DNA from: Sphingobium algorifonticola
Lineage (GTDB): Bacteria > Pseudomonadota > Alphaproteobacteria > Sphingomonadales > Sphingomonadaceae
Assembly (NCBI RefSeq): GCF_004005485.1
Contig: NZ_RZUL01000005.1
Span: 124,001-188,000, forward strand
Length of the DNA stretch: 64,000 bases
Direction: 5' to 3'
This document shows positions 20,884 through 30,319 of the stretch, in pieces (the first letter of the stretch is position 1; each line of letters starts with the position of its first letter). Position numbers and translations under genes: made by a program. The notes beneath the pieces were generated by a model that was not told the DNA's origin, did no database searches, and worked only from the letters and a program-made list of their open reading frames with translations.

Positions 20884-21918
20884 GTGGCAATTGAAGACCC
20901 ATCTTCGCCTGCGGTGTCGCCAACCATCGCTGAAACGATGACCGCTATCACCATTGCCAAACCCGGTGGTCCCGAGGTGCTTGTTCCTGAAACGCGTGCC
21001 GTACCTTCGCCTGCCGACGGCGAGGTGTTGATCCAGGTCCACGCGGCCGGGGTCAACCGCCCCGATGTTCTTCAGCGACAGGGGAAATATCCGCCGCCGC
21101 CAGGCGCGTCCGATATTCCCGGGCTTGAAGTTTCCGGCACGGTTGTGGCCGTCGGGTCGGACAGCGACACATCGCTTGTCGGGCAGGCTGTATGTGCACT
21201 CATCACAGGCGGCGGCTATGCCGAATATGCGCTCGCGCCGGTCCGCCAGTGCCTGCCGGTGCCGCACGGCTATGATATGGTCGAGGCAGCGGCGTTGCCC
21301 GAAACCCTCTTCACCGTCTGGACCAATCTGTTCGAGCGGGCCTATGTCGTCGCCGGTGACACGGTCCTGGTGCATGGCGGCACCAGCGGCATCGCGACGA
21401 TGGCCATCAGCCTGTGCCGCCTGTTCGGCATCGCCATCATCGTGACCTGCGGTTCGGATGCCAAGTGCAAGGCGGCGCTCGACTGGGGCGCGAGCCATGC
21501 AATCAACTATCGCAGCGCAGATTTCGTGGCAGAGGTCATGCGGATCACGCAAGACGAGGGGGTCCAGGCCGTGCTCGACATGGTGGGCGGGGACTATGTA
21601 CCCCGGAACCTCGCCTGCCTCGCCCCTGACGGGCGGCATGTGTCGATCGCCGTGCTGGGCGGGCCAAAAGCCGAAATCTTCATACCGCAGATCATGCAAC
21701 GGCGGCTGACCCTCACCGGGTCGACGCTGCGCGCGCGATCGGTTGCCTTCAAGGGGCTGGTAGCGGACGAGCTGGCCCGCAATGTATGGCCGCACGTCGT
21801 AGCGGGCGAATTGCGTCCGGCGATGGACCGCTGCTATCCACTCAAAGACGCCGCGGCCGCCCATGCCCGCATGGAAGCGGGCGACCATGTCGGAAAAATT
21901 GTGCTGCGTATCGAATGA
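20884..21918 (+). CDS. NAD(P)H-quinone oxidoreductase (zinc-free MDR family, PIG3-like)
   Basis: Reduces quinones with NADPH; medium-chain dehydrogenase fold without the structural zinc. The 344 residues have a GroES-like N-domain with GVNRPDVLQRQGKYPPPPG, the PIG3/QorB signature, and a Rossmann domain with the GGTSGIATMAI nucleotide motif. The GTG at 20884 was chosen because an AGGGAGA ribosome-binding site lies seven bases before it; the ATG at 20938 would give the more usual 326 residues but has no such site. It is a single gene facing away from the DUF1192 gene. Confidence 0.92.
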   Translation: MAIEDPSSPAVSPTIAETMTAITIAKPGGPEVLVPETRAVPSPADGEVLIQVHAAGVNRPDVLQRQGKYPPPPGASDIPGLEVSGTVVAVGSDSDTSLVGQAVCALITGGGYAEYALAPVRQCLPVPHGYDMVEAAALPETLFTVWTNLFERAYVVAGDTVLVHGGTSGIATMAISLCRLFGIAIIVTCGSDAKCKAALDWGASHAINYRSADFVAEVMRITQDEGVQAVLDMVGGDYVPRNLACLAPDGRHVSIAVLGGPKAEIFIPQIMQRRLTLTGSTLRARSVAFKGLVADELARNVWPHVVAGELRPAMDRCYPLKDAAAAHARMEAGDHVGKIVLRIE

Positions 21919-22039
21919 CGGACCCGCGAGCGGTGTCCTAACCCGCTGAAACGTAGCATTTCCGTCATATTTCAACTCAAATTGTAACAGAATGTGGCTA
22001 GTGCTTCGCGTCCAAGGACATCATCCCTTGGGGGTTTGC

Positions 22040-22924
22040 ATGGATACGATTACCCGACTTCCGTTCCTCGCCGATGTTGATGAACTGCATGAGGTCGATC
22101 TTCTGGTGCCGGAAGCCGATGTCGCGGGACGGCGTCGTTACCGGACAATCTGGATTTCCGACATTCACCTGGGTACGCGCGGTTGCAACGCGGCCATGCT
22201 CATCGATTTTCTCGACAATGTCGACAGCGAAACCATGTATCTGGTGGGCGATATCATCGATGGGTGGCGGCTGAAGAAAAAGTTCTACTGGCCCGCGACC
22301 CATAACGATATCGTCTGGCGGATCATGAAGCGGGCGAAGCGCGGTACGCGCGTCGTCTACATTCCGGGCAATCATGACGAGATGTTCCGCCAGTTCACCG
22401 GACTCAATTTCGGTGGCGTGGAAATCCGGCGCAAGGCAATCCACGAAACTGCTGACGGTCGAAAGTTGCTGGTGCTGCATGGTGACGAGTTCGACACGAT
22501 CATGCTCGCCCACCGTTGGCTCGCCTTCGTCGGCGACGCGGCCTATCATGCGTTGATGAGCCTGAACCTGTGGGTCAACAAGGTCCGCAACTGGTTTGAT
22601 CTTCCCTATTGGTCGCTGTCGAAAATGGCCAAGCACAAGGTGAAGAACGCCGTCGAGTTCATTTCGAAGTTCGAGGAAGTGGTGGCGCACGAGGCAGGCG
22701 CACGTGGCGTGGACGGCGTGGTGTGCGGCCATATCCACAACGCCGAAGTCCGCGAAATTGCCGGTATCGAATATTATAACGATGGCGACTGGGTCGAAGG
22801 ATGCACGGCGCTGGTCGAGCATTTCGACGGGCGTATGGAAGTGCTGCACTGGGCCGACGAGATCGCTGCCCGGCCGTCTGCCGACGCGGCCCCGGCGCAG
22901 CGTACGCCTCGGCTGGCGGCCTGA
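22040..22924 (+). CDS. LpxH-like UDP-2,3-diacylglucosamine diphosphatase family metallophosphoesterase
   Basis: Calcineurin-like metallophosphoesterase related to LpxH, which makes lipid X in lipid A synthesis. The 294 residues carry the metal-site blocks in order: SDIHLG, GDIIDGW, GNHDE, LHGDEFD and GHIHNAE. It is longer than E. coli LpxH (about 240), with extra N-terminal residues before the fold and a proline/alanine-rich tail. A GGGGG stretch just before the ATG at 22040 serves as ribosome-binding site. It is followed after 14 bases by a glycosyltransferase gene, an arrangement suggesting a membrane-glycolipid step rather than, or besides, lipid A. The exact substrate is inferred. Confidence 0.88.
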   Translation: MDTITRLPFLADVDELHEVDLLVPEADVAGRRRYRTIWISDIHLGTRGCNAAMLIDFLDNVDSETMYLVGDIIDGWRLKKKFYWPATHNDIVWRIMKRAKRGTRVVYIPGNHDEMFRQFTGLNFGGVEIRRKAIHETADGRKLLVLHGDEFDTIMLAHRWLAFVGDAAYHALMSLNLWVNKVRNWFDLPYWSLSKMAKHKVKNAVEFISKFEEVVAHEAGARGVDGVVCGHIHNAEVREIAGIEYYNDGDWVEGCTALVEHFDGRMEVLHWADEIAARPSADAAPAQRTPRLAA

Positions 22925-22938
22925 GGGACGCGCGCCTC

Positions 22939-23967
22939 ATGCGGGTCGTGATCGTCACCGATGCCTGGGCGCCGCAGGTGAACGGCGTCGTGCGGACGTT
23001 GCAGTCCGTCAGTGCCCAGCTGACGCGAATGGGGCACCAAGTGCGAGTGATTTCACCCGACCAGTTCGGCTCCATTCCCTGCCCCACTTATCCCGAAATA
23101 CGCCTGGCGATGGCCCGCGCACGCACGATCGGGCGGGCGATTGCGACCTTTGGCGCGGATGCGGTGCATCTGGCGACCGAAGGGCCGTTATGCCTTGCGG
23201 CGCGGCGCTGGTGCCTGCGCAATGCCGTCCCGTTCACCACCGCCTATCACACCCATTTCCCGGACTATGTGGCAAAGCGCACCGGATTGCCCGCCGCGTG
23301 GTTCTGGCGGTACATCCGCTGGTTTCATGGCCCGGCGCAGGCCGTGCTGGTATCCACGCGATCGGTGCGGGAGCAATTGCGGGCGCATGGCATCGCACAG
23401 GTGAGGCCCTGGGGGCGCGGTGTCGATCAGACGGGATTCACGCCCGATGCCTCCCCCCCTGCGATGTTCGCGGATCTGCCGCGACCAATTCAGCTTTATG
23501 TCGGTCGGATCGCCGTTGAGAAGAATCTCGAGGCCTTTCTGCGGTCCGGCCATCCCGGCACGAAGGTGATTGTTGGGGATGGTCCGGCACGGGCGGCGCT
23601 GGAACAGGCCTTCCCGGATGCGCTGTTTGCAGGGCCGATGTCCGGGGCGGCATTGGCAGGGGCTTATGCCGGTGCCGATGTTTTCGTGTTCCCCAGCCGT
23701 ACCGACACATTCGGGCTGGTGATGATCGAGGCCTTGGCCTGCGGCACCCCCGTGGCGGCCTATCCGGTGACGGGCCCGATCGACATTGTGACGCGCGAAA
23801 CGGGCGACCTCGCGGAAACGCTGGATGATGCCATTGCCCTTGCACTGACAAAGGATCGTGCGGCCTGCGCCGCCTATGGCCGCAGCTTCAGCTGGGAGGC
23901 GAGCGCGCGCCAGTTTCTGTCCGGCCTGCATCCGGTGGCCCCCGCCATGCTCGAGGATGCTGCCTGA
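22939..23967 (+). CDS. Glycosyltransferase family 4 (MgtA-type mannosyltransferase-like)
   Basis: GT-B fold retaining glycosyltransferase of 342 residues, similar in pattern to the GDP-mannose-dependent alpha-mannosyltransferases that glycosylate membrane lipids. It starts MRVVIVTDAWAPQVNGVVRTL, the usual N-terminal Rossmann strand with the acceptor loop, has the HTHFPDY motif, and the C-terminal donor site VFPSRTDTFGLVMIEALACGTPV with the E-x7-E-like acidic pair. It lies 14 bases after the phosphatase and is surely in the same operon. A terminator-like hairpin follows. The sugar and lipid acceptor cannot be fixed from sequence. Confidence 0.88.
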   Translation: MRVVIVTDAWAPQVNGVVRTLQSVSAQLTRMGHQVRVISPDQFGSIPCPTYPEIRLAMARARTIGRAIATFGADAVHLATEGPLCLAARRWCLRNAVPFTTAYHTHFPDYVAKRTGLPAAWFWRYIRWFHGPAQAVLVSTRSVREQLRAHGIAQVRPWGRGVDQTGFTPDASPPAMFADLPRPIQLYVGRIAVEKNLEAFLRSGHPGTKVIVGDGPARAALEQAFPDALFAGPMSGAALAGAYAGADVFVFPSRTDTFGLVMIEALACGTPVAAYPVTGPIDIVTRETGDLAETLDDAIALALTKDRAACAAYGRSFSWEASARQFLSGLHPVAPAMLEDAA

Positions 23968-24042
23968 CCGGACGGGGTGCCGGGGTCACCCGTTCCTTGC
24001 CCTTGCCGTGTCCGGCGGATTGGACTACAGAATAATTACACA

Positions 24043-24064
24043 GGCCGTCCCGCAAGGGGCGGCC
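24043..24064 (+). terminator. Terminator-like hairpin after the glycosyltransferase, in the trcR leader
   Basis: Arms 24043-24051 and 24056-24064 pair over nine bases (one G-T) around the stable GCAA tetraloop, followed by CTTATTGTTT. It lies 76 bases after the glycosyltransferase and 30 bases before the trcR start, so it may also act within the trcR leader if that promoter is upstream. Confidence 0.7.
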
Positions 24065-24093
24065 CTTATTGTTTGCAGTTTCGGAGAGCTTTC

Positions 24094-24810
24094 GTGTCCC
24101 AGCCGCTCATGCCCCATGCGACCGCCAGTTGGCTGGTCGACAATACCGCCCTCAGCTTCGACCAGATTGCCGAGTTTTGCGGCCTTCACATTCTTGAGGT
24201 GCAGGCGATCGCGGACGACACCGCTGCGACCAAATATACCGGTCGCGATCCGGTGCGCGCGCACGAACTGACGATGGAGGAAATCCACAAGGGCGAAAGC
24301 GACCCCGATTATCGCCTTAAAATCCAGAAAGGCCCGGAGCCTGTCCGCCGTACCAAGGGGCCACGCTACACGCCTGTCTCCAAGCGGCAGGACAAGCCCG
24401 ATGGTATCGCCTGGATCATCCGTAATCACCCGGAAATCTCCGACGGTGCGATCGGCAATCTGATCGGCACCACGCGCACCACGATCCAGGCGATACGCGA
24501 CCGCAGCCACTGGAACATTGCCAACATCGTGCCGAAGGATCCCGTAACTCTCGGCCTTTGTTCGCAGCGGGAATTGGATGCGCTGGTGGCGAAGGCGGCG
24601 AAGAAGGCCGGCATCGAAGCGCCGACGGATTCGCGTCTGGATGGCGACAGGGCGGCACTGATCGAGGAACTGCGGCGCGAGCGCGACGACAATGTCCGTC
24701 GCGCGGAAGAAGCGTTGCAGGCCGAATCCGCGGCAGCCGCCGAGGCCGCCTTCATCAACGGGACGACCCCGATTCTCGATCCGTTCAGCGGCAACAAGAG
24801 CGAAGTCTGA
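24094..24810 (+). CDS. trcR: Cell cycle transcriptional regulator TrcR (DUF1013)
   Basis: DUF1013 family protein, named TrcR after its cell-cycle role in Alphaproteobacteria. The 238 residues show a helix-turn-helix-like N-terminus (WLVDNTALSFDQIAEFCGLH), a middle segment with PDGIAWIIRNHPEISDGAIG that resembles a second DNA- or RNA-polymerase-contacting helical domain (GTTRTTIQAIRDRSHWN), and a charged coiled tail ending DPFSGNKSEV. GGAGAG lies six bases before the GTG at 24094; an ATG five codons later is an alternative. It is a single gene preceded by a hairpin in its leader. Confidence 0.92.
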   Translation: MSQPLMPHATASWLVDNTALSFDQIAEFCGLHILEVQAIADDTAATKYTGRDPVRAHELTMEEIHKGESDPDYRLKIQKGPEPVRRTKGPRYTPVSKRQDKPDGIAWIIRNHPEISDGAIGNLIGTTRTTIQAIRDRSHWNIANIVPKDPVTLGLCSQRELDALVAKAAKKAGIEAPTDSRLDGDRAALIEELRRERDDNVRRAEEALQAESAAAAEAAFINGTTPILDPFSGNKSEV

Positions 24811-24950
24811 GAGCGCCGTTCCGGTTGAGGAACGGTCACTGAAATTGATAGAGGCGTGGTGCCGTTACGGCATCGCGCCTTTTGTTTTGTCAGCCCCGAT
24901 GGAACGCCTTTCCGCCGATATTACGCGATTGCCAGCGTCATTTTCTCCAC

Positions 24951-24964
24951 TTACATTCATGTAA
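24951..24964. promoter_or_regulatory. Palindrome abutting the acyl-CoA ligase start codon
   Basis: TTACAT-TC-ATGTAA, a perfect 6-base inverted repeat, ends one base before the ATG at 24965. It could be an operator for a fatty-acid-responsive repressor; the position also means that no ribosome-binding site precedes this ATG. Confidence 0.4.
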
Positions 24965-26677
24965 ATGGAGAGCGAAAACACAGCGTGGACCACGCATTAT
25001 AACCATCCGACGCCGTGGGAGCAGACGTTCCCGCCGCTGACCCTGACCGACATGTTCGTCAATAGCGCCATTGCCCATCCCAGGGCACCGCTCATCGACT
25101 TCATGGGTCGCAAATACAGCTATGCCGAATGCCTCGACGGCGTGCGTCGCGTCGCCTGCGGCCTTCAGGACATGGGGCTGAAAAAGGGGGACCGGGTCGG
25201 CCTGTACCTGCCCAATGTGCCGCATTATGTCGCAGCCTATTATGGCGCGATGCTGGCGGGGGCGACGGTCGTCAATTTCTCGCCGCTCTACACGGCGGCT
25301 GAACTGGCGCATCAGGTGGAAGACAGCGGGACCAAAATCCTCTTCACCCTGTCCGCCAAGGCATTGCTTCCGACGGCGCTCAAGGTGCTGGAAAGCAGCA
25401 GTCTGGAGACGCTGGTGGTGGGATCGATCGCCGGGGCATTGCCGACCGGCAAATCCATCTTGTACCGCATGTTCAAGAAAGACGAGACAGTCGAGCGGCC
25501 GCACGATCAGCGTGTCATCGCTTTCTCCAAACTGATCGCGAACAAGGGCAGCTGTGCACCGGTCGCGGTCGATCCCGAAGATGTGGCGCTGCTGCAATAT
25601 ACCGGCGGCACGACCGGCCAGCCCAAGGGCGCGATGCTAACGCATCAAAACCTGAGCGCCAATGCGCGGCAGGTCCAGGCGATCGACCCGCAGGCGCCCG
25701 GCACCGGCATCGACCGGATCATCGGCGTGCTGCCCTTCTTCCATGTTTTCGCGAACACCTGCACACTCAATCGCACCGTCCTGATGGGGGGTGAGATCGT
25801 CATGCTGCCGCGGTTCGATGCGGTGCAGGTGCTCGCCGCGATCCAGCGTACCGAGGCGACGTCGCTGCCCGGCGTGCCGACGATGTATCAGGCGCTGCTG
25901 GATCATCCGGCGACGCGCAACATCGATTTTTCCTCGCTGCGGGCCTGCATATCCGGTGGCGCGCCGCTGCCGCTTGAAGTCAAGCAGCGGTTCGAGGCGA
26001 CGACGGGCGCGAAACTGGTCGAAGGCTATGGCCTGACCGAGAGCAGTCCAGTGGTCTGCTCCAACCCCTATGCCGGGCTGAACAAGACGGGCACCGTCGG
26101 CCAGCCTCTGCCCGGCACGTTGGTGAAGATCGTCGATCGCGAGGATCCCACCCGCCCCGCACCGGATGGCGAGCCGGGCGAACTGCTGTTTTCCGGGCCG
26201 CAAATCATGAAGGGCTATTGGCAGCGGCCCGATGCCGATGCCGAAGTCTTTGTCGGTCGCTGGCTGCGCACGGGCGACGTCGGCCTGATCGACGAGGACG
26301 GTTATGTAAAGATCGTCGACCGCCTCAAGGACATGATTTCGGTCGGCGGGTTCAAGGTGTTCCCGAGCCAGATCGAAACGATCCTGTACCATCATCCGGC
26401 GGTGAAGGAGGCGCTGGTGATCGGCATTCCCGATGCCTATCGCGGCGAATCGCCCAAGGCATTCGTCACGCTCCAGGACGAAGCGGCGGAGAGCGATACG
26501 CCACCTGACGCGGAACAGCTAAAGGCGTGGCTTAACCCGCAGCTTGGCAAGCATGAACGGGTGGTCGCGGTGGAAATCCGCATTGCGTTGCCCAAGACGC
26601 TGGTGGGGAAGCTTTCCCGCAAGGAACTGGTGGCGGAGGAACGAGCAAAAGCGGCCGCTGCGATGGCGGCTGGGTAA
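24965..26677 (+). CDS. Long-chain fatty acid-CoA ligase
   Basis: AMP-forming ligase that activates fatty acids as acyl-CoA thioesters for beta-oxidation. The 570 residues contain the ATP P-loop YTGGTTGQPKG (212-222), GYGLTESSP, the hinge aspartate segment RTGDVGLIDEDGYVKIVDRLKD (split by the domain hinge) and a C-terminal lysine in LPKTLVGKLSRK. Length is normal for FadD. The ATG at 24965 gives the expected N-terminus (TPWEQTFPPL, as in other FadD enzymes) although no ribosome-binding site precedes it; the message may be leaderless. An inverted repeat lies immediately upstream. msrA follows after 72 bases. Confidence 0.93.
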   Translation: MESENTAWTTHYNHPTPWEQTFPPLTLTDMFVNSAIAHPRAPLIDFMGRKYSYAECLDGVRRVACGLQDMGLKKGDRVGLYLPNVPHYVAAYYGAMLAGATVVNFSPLYTAAELAHQVEDSGTKILFTLSAKALLPTALKVLESSSLETLVVGSIAGALPTGKSILYRMFKKDETVERPHDQRVIAFSKLIANKGSCAPVAVDPEDVALLQYTGGTTGQPKGAMLTHQNLSANARQVQAIDPQAPGTGIDRIIGVLPFFHVFANTCTLNRTVLMGGEIVMLPRFDAVQVLAAIQRTEATSLPGVPTMYQALLDHPATRNIDFSSLRACISGGAPLPLEVKQRFEATTGAKLVEGYGLTESSPVVCSNPYAGLNKTGTVGQPLPGTLVKIVDREDPTRPAPDGEPGELLFSGPQIMKGYWQRPDADAEVFVGRWLRTGDVGLIDEDGYVKIVDRLKDMISVGGFKVFPSQIETILYHHPAVKEALVIGIPDAYRGESPKAFVTLQDEAAESDTPPDAEQLKAWLNPQLGKHERVVAVEIRIALPKTLVGKLSRKELVAEERAKAAAAMAAG

Positions 26678-26749
26678 GCCAGTCGCTTGTGTGATCGCTT
26701 GTGCGTCCTATCTAGGGCGTCTGGGGTTCCCTCTAGTCAAGGACTTTGC

Positions 26750-27283
26750 ATGGCGCAGGAAATCGCAACGCTGGCGGGCGGATGCTTCTGGTGTACGGAG
26801 GCCGTCTATACCCGGCTGAAAGGCGTATCTTCGGTGACCAGCGGCTATATCGGCGGCAGCGTTGCCGATCCCACCTATGAACAGGTGTGCAGCGGGCGGA
26901 CCGGCCATGCCGAGGCGATCCGCATCGTTTTCGATCCCGATGTCATCAGCTTTGGCGACCTGCTGGATATTCATTTCGCGACGCATGATCCGACGACGCT
27001 GAACCGGCAGGGCAATGACGTGGGCACACAGTATCGTTCTGCGATCTTTCCGCACGACGCCACGCAGCATGCCGAAGCTGAGGCGGCCATTGCCCGTGCG
27101 CAGCCCGATCATCGCGATCCGATCGTCACGACGATCGAACCGCTTTCGACATGGTATCCCGCTGAAGATTATCATCAGCAATATTGGGACAGGGTAGGGA
27201 CGAAGAACCCCTATTGCATGGCTGTCATCCCGCCCAAGCTGGCGAAGCTGAACAAGAAGTTCGCCGAGCGGCTGGAGGCATAG
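26750..27283 (+). CDS. msrA: Peptide-methionine (S)-S-oxide reductase MsrA
   Basis: Repairs oxidised methionine (S-sulfoxide) using a cysteine sulfenic acid mechanism with thioredoxin. The 177 residues carry the catalytic GCFWC with nucleophile Cys12, the GYIGG segment, [21 protein letters not shown] and YHQQYW motifs. The resolving Cys is probably that in NPYCMAV near residue 157. Length is normal. It lies close behind the acyl-CoA ligase on the same strand, possibly cotranscribed, and converges on the aquaporin gene. Confidence 0.96.
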   Translation: MAQEIATLAGGCFWCTEAVYTRLKGVSSVTSGYIGGSVADPTYEQVCSGRTGHAEAIRIVFDPDVISFGDLLDIHFATHDPTTLNRQGNDVGTQYRSAIFPHDATQHAEAEAAIARAQPDHRDPIVTTIEPLSTWYPAEDYHQQYWDRVGTKNPYCMAVIPPKLAKLNKKFAERLEA

Positions 27284-27328
27284 GGCTATTCTTGCCTCGT
27301 CAGCATGACGGGGTGAAGTGCCTTGACT

Positions 27329-28024
27329 TTATTCGGCGTGCAGCACCCTGTGGGTGAAGCCGCCGAGCAAGCCACCCAGAATTGGCGCGACCCAGAACAG
27401 CCAGAGCTGTTGCAGCGCCAGCCCGCCTTCGATAAACGCTGGCCCGGTTGAGCGCGCCGGATTGACCGACGTGTTCGTCACCGGGATCGAGATGAGGTGG
27501 ATGAGAGTGAGCGCAAGGCCGATCGCCAGCGGCGCGAAGCCGACCGCCGCATTCTTGCCGGTCACGCCCATGATGATGAACAGGAAGAAGAACGTCAGCA
27601 GCACTTCGGCAAGGAACGCCGGAACCAGGCCATAGCCGCCGGGCGACCCCTCGCCATAGCCGTTGGCGGCAAGGCCGTTGACGGGCAGCGCGAAATCCGG
27701 TGCGCCGCTCGCGATGACATAGAGCGCCGCCGCTGCGGCTATGCCGCCTGCGACCTGGGCCGCAAGGTACAGCGGAATATCCCGTGCCGGGAATCGTCCG
27801 CCCGCCCACAGGCCAAATGTCACCGCGGGGTTGAAATGCCCCCCCGAAACGCCGCCGACGGCATAGGCCATGGTGACGACCGTCAGGCCGAACGCCAGCG
27901 ATACGCCAACCAGGCCGATGCCGACATCGGGAAAGCCCGCCGCGATCACGGCACTGCCGCAGCCGCCGAATACCAGCCAGAAGGTTCCCATCAATTCCGC
28001 TATGGCGCGGTTCATGTTGTTCAT
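27329..28024 (-). CDS. aqpZ: Aquaporin Z
   Basis: Inner-membrane water channel, 231 residues with six transmembrane segments. Both half-helix motifs are intact: HFNPAV (NPA at 65-67) and SVNPAR (NPA at 188-190). The selectivity filter residues predicted from E. coli AqpZ are Phe45, His176, Thr185 and Arg191, which points to a water-specific channel rather than a glycerol facilitator. The start has two alternatives close together ([11 protein letters not shown]); I kept the first. Single gene, convergent with msrA. Confidence 0.95.
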   Translation of the reverse strand: MNNMNRAIAELMGTFWLVFGGCGSAVIAAGFPDVGIGLVGVSLAFGLTVVTMAYAVGGVSGGHFNPAVTFGLWAGGRFPARDIPLYLAAQVAGGIAAAAALYVIASGAPDFALPVNGLAANGYGEGSPGGYGLVPAFLAEVLLTFFFLFIIMGVTGKNAAVGFAPLAIGLALTLIHLISIPVTNTSVNPARSTGPAFIEGGLALQQLWLFWVAPILGGLLGGFTHRVLHAE

Positions 28025-28102
28025 GGCATGGTTCCCCCGAGCAGATGATGCAGCATCAGACTGTACGTCAGGTGCATTAAATCGTTTCGGGAGCCATTAC
28101 AA

Positions 28103-28390
28103 ATGCAACGCCAGCCAGATCGCCGTTTCTCGCCGCTTTGCCTGACGCCGCTTGCGCTGCTGTTGCTGCCGGGTTGCATCGCAAAAACGGCTGTCGATAT
28201 CGTGACGCTGCCGGTGCGGGCAGGCGCACAGGCCGCCGACTGGGCCACGACCAGCCAGGACGAATCGGATCGCAACTACGGCCGCAAGATGCGCAAGCAG
28301 GAAGAGCGCGAAGGCAAGGAGCGCAAGAAGGCCGACAAGGAACGGCGACGGCAGTGTCGCGAAGCTGGTTACGACGATTGCGGCCGATAA
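28103..28390 (+). CDS. Small lipoprotein with highly charged C-terminus
   Basis: A 95-residue predicted lipoprotein: hydrophobic signal LALLLLPGC with lipidated Cys25, a short linker, then a very charged Lys/Arg/Glu helix (KMRKQEEREGKERKKADKER) and a final pair of Cys. I know no family name. GGGAG lies ten bases before the ATG at 28103. It is divergent from aqpZ and runs up to the end of the opposing Sua5-type gene, three bases apart. A stress-envelope role is possible but not supported by sequence. Confidence 0.75.
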   Translation: MQRQPDRRFSPLCLTPLALLLLPGCIAKTAVDIVTLPVRAGAQAADWATTSQDESDRNYGRKMRKQEEREGKERKKADKERRRQCREAGYDDCGR

Positions 28391-28393
28391 GCG

Positions 28394-29359
28394 TCAGGCA
28401 GCGGCGCGGCGCAGACGGTCGTTGATCGCCGCCCCAATGCCGTCGTGCGGGATCGGCGCGATGGCGATGCGACTGGCCGCGCTTGCATCGGCCAGATGCA
28501 GCGCCGCGAACAGATTGGCGGCGGCTTCCCGGATGTCGGCGTCTGCGCTCAGATTATAGTGCGACGGCATCAGGCCGAAGCCGATCAGATATTCGTCCCG
28601 TTCGGCCTGTAGCGCGTCGAGGCGCAGCGGCTTGCCTGGCGCATAATGGCTTGCCATTTGCCCCGGCGCTTCAATGCTCGCCGTCGCGTCATCGGGGCCG
28701 CTGGTCACGACAGGGAGATTGCATGCCCGTTCGAGCATCTGGGCCGTGATCGATCCGGGGCGAAGCAGGCGGATACGGTCGTTTTCAGGCGCGACGATCG
28801 TCGATTCCAGACCCTCGCTGGTCGGCCCGGCATCGAGAATCATGCGAATGCGCCCGCCGATGCTGGCCAGCACATGCTCGGCCCGCGTCGGACTAATGCC
28901 ACCGCTGCGGTTGGCGGAGGGTGCTGCCAGCGGCTTGCCACTTTCCCGGATGAGACCGATCATGGCAGGATGAGCGGGAAGGCGCAGCGCGATCGTGGGC
29001 AGCCCGGCCGTTACGCGCGGCGCAATCCCGGCATCCGGGCGCAGCGGCAGCACCAGCGTCAACGGGCCGGGCCAGAAGGCATTCGCCAGCGCGAGCGCCG
29101 CCGGTGCGAACAGCGCAATCCGTTCCGCCATGGGGCGATCGGCGACATGAACGATCAGCGGATTGAAACTCGGGCGTCCCTTGGCCGCGTAAATGGCGGC
29201 CACGGCTTGGTCGTCGGTCGCGTCGGCGGCAAGCCCGTAGACTGTCTCTGTCGGGACCGCCACCGGTTCCCCCGCGCGGATAAGGGCGGCGGCCTCACGC
29301 AACGCGGCGGTATCATAGCGGCTGATCCGCGTGGTCTGGATAGGCTGGGAGATGGTCAC
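28394..29359 (-). CDS. L-threonylcarbamoyladenylate synthase (Sua5/YrdC type)
   Basis: Makes threonylcarbamoyl-AMP from Thr, bicarbonate and ATP, the first step of the tRNA t6A37 modification. The 321 residues comprise the YrdC fold (residues about 15-200, with KGRPSFNPLIVHV and SANRSGGISPT segments) and the extra Sua5 domain at about 215-321, so this is the long Sua5 form rather than the short TsaC. It shares its upstream region with the divergent DUF815 ATPase gene. Length is normal for Sua5. The start at 29359 gives a typical Thr/Arg-rich N-terminus. Confidence 0.94.
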   Translation of the reverse strand: MTISQPIQTTRISRYDTAALREAAALIRAGEPVAVPTETVYGLAADATDDQAVAAIYAAKGRPSFNPLIVHVADRPMAERIALFAPAALALANAFWPGPLTLVLPLRPDAGIAPRVTAGLPTIALRLPAHPAMIGLIRESGKPLAAPSANRSGGISPTRAEHVLASIGGRIRMILDAGPTSEGLESTIVAPENDRIRLLRPGSITAQMLERACNLPVVTSGPDDATASIEAPGQMASHYAPGKPLRLDALQAERDEYLIGFGLMPSHYNLSADADIREAAANLFAALHLADASAASRIAIAPIPHDGIGAAINDRLRRAAA

Positions 29360-29457
29360 GATCCCGCGCTATAGCTCTACTGCCGCACGCATAGAAGGCC
29401 AAAGCGTCAGAACCGTTACGCTTGCGACCGGCCTGCGTGCCCGATAGAGGCGTTCGC

Positions 29458-30300
29458 ATGACCGATCAGCCGCCCGACCTCCATCTTTCCCGTATAGCGG
29501 ATGCCCTGGAACGGCTTGTGCAAAATCATGTGCCGCCCGCGATCCCACCGGTGGATATGGCAGTCGGGCCTGCTTATGTGTGGGACGGGCAGGCGATGCG
29601 CGCCGTCGCTGCCTTTGCGCCGATCGACTTCGCGTTGCTTGGCGGCATCGATGCGCAGAAGGACAGGCTGTACGAGAACAGCCGTCGCCACGCAGCGGGA
29701 TTGCCCGCGCATGATGTGTTGCTGTGGGGTGCGCGGGGAACGGGGAAATCGGCAACGGTCGCGGCGGCGATCGGCCGGTTGCAGCAGGAGGGCGCGGACA
29801 TCGCGCTGGTGCAATGCGCGACCGATCAGCTTGCCAGCCTGCCCGCCCTGTTCGCCTTCCTGCGCGGCAGCACCCGCCCGTTCGTCCTGTTCCTCGACGA
29901 TCTTGGCTTTGACGATGCGGGAGCGGACGTGCGCCTGTTGCGGTCGTTGCTGGAAGGCGGCGCGACGGCCCGTCCGCCCAATGTGCGCTTGTATGTGACG
30001 TCGAACCGGCGTCATCTGGTGCCGCGGTCTCTGGAGGAGCAGGGAGACCCGATCAATCCGCGCGATGTGGTGGACGACAAGCTGGCGCTCTCCGACCGTT
30101 TTGGCCTCAGCCTGGGTTTCCACAATCTCGATCAGGATGCCTATCTGGCGATCGTCGCGGGCTATGCCGCGCGGTTCGGGCTGGATTTCGTGCCGCTCGA
30201 TGCGGTGCAGTGGGCGACGCAGCGGGGCAGCCGGTCGGGGCGCGTGGCCTGGCATTATGTCGTGGAACTGGCGGGCAGGGCGGGCAAGCGGCTGCTTTAG
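29458..30300 (+). CDS. DUF815 family AAA-type ATPase
   Basis: P-loop ATPase of the DUF815 family, 280 residues, cytoplasmic. Walker A GARGTGKS at 91-98, Walker B FVLFLDDLGFDD at about 141-152, sensor-like YVTSNRRHL and the arginine-bearing NPRDVVDDKLALSDRFGLS segment are all visible. The family is widespread and its role is unsettled; it resembles a clamp-loader or DnaA-like fold. The ATG at 29458 puts the N-terminal helix (TDQPPDLHLSRIADALERL) in the expected place. It converges on the sugar dehydrogenase gene. Confidence 0.9.
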   Translation: MTDQPPDLHLSRIADALERLVQNHVPPAIPPVDMAVGPAYVWDGQAMRAVAAFAPIDFALLGGIDAQKDRLYENSRRHAAGLPAHDVLLWGARGTGKSATVAAAIGRLQQEGADIALVQCATDQLASLPALFAFLRGSTRPFVLFLDDLGFDDAGADVRLLRSLLEGGATARPPNVRLYVTSNRRHLVPRSLEEQGDPINPRDVVDDKLALSDRFGLSLGFHNLDQDAYLAIVAGYAARFGLDFVPLDAVQWATQRGSRSGRVAWHYVVELAGRAGKRLL

Positions 30301-30319
30301 GGTCACCGCGGCCGATCGG

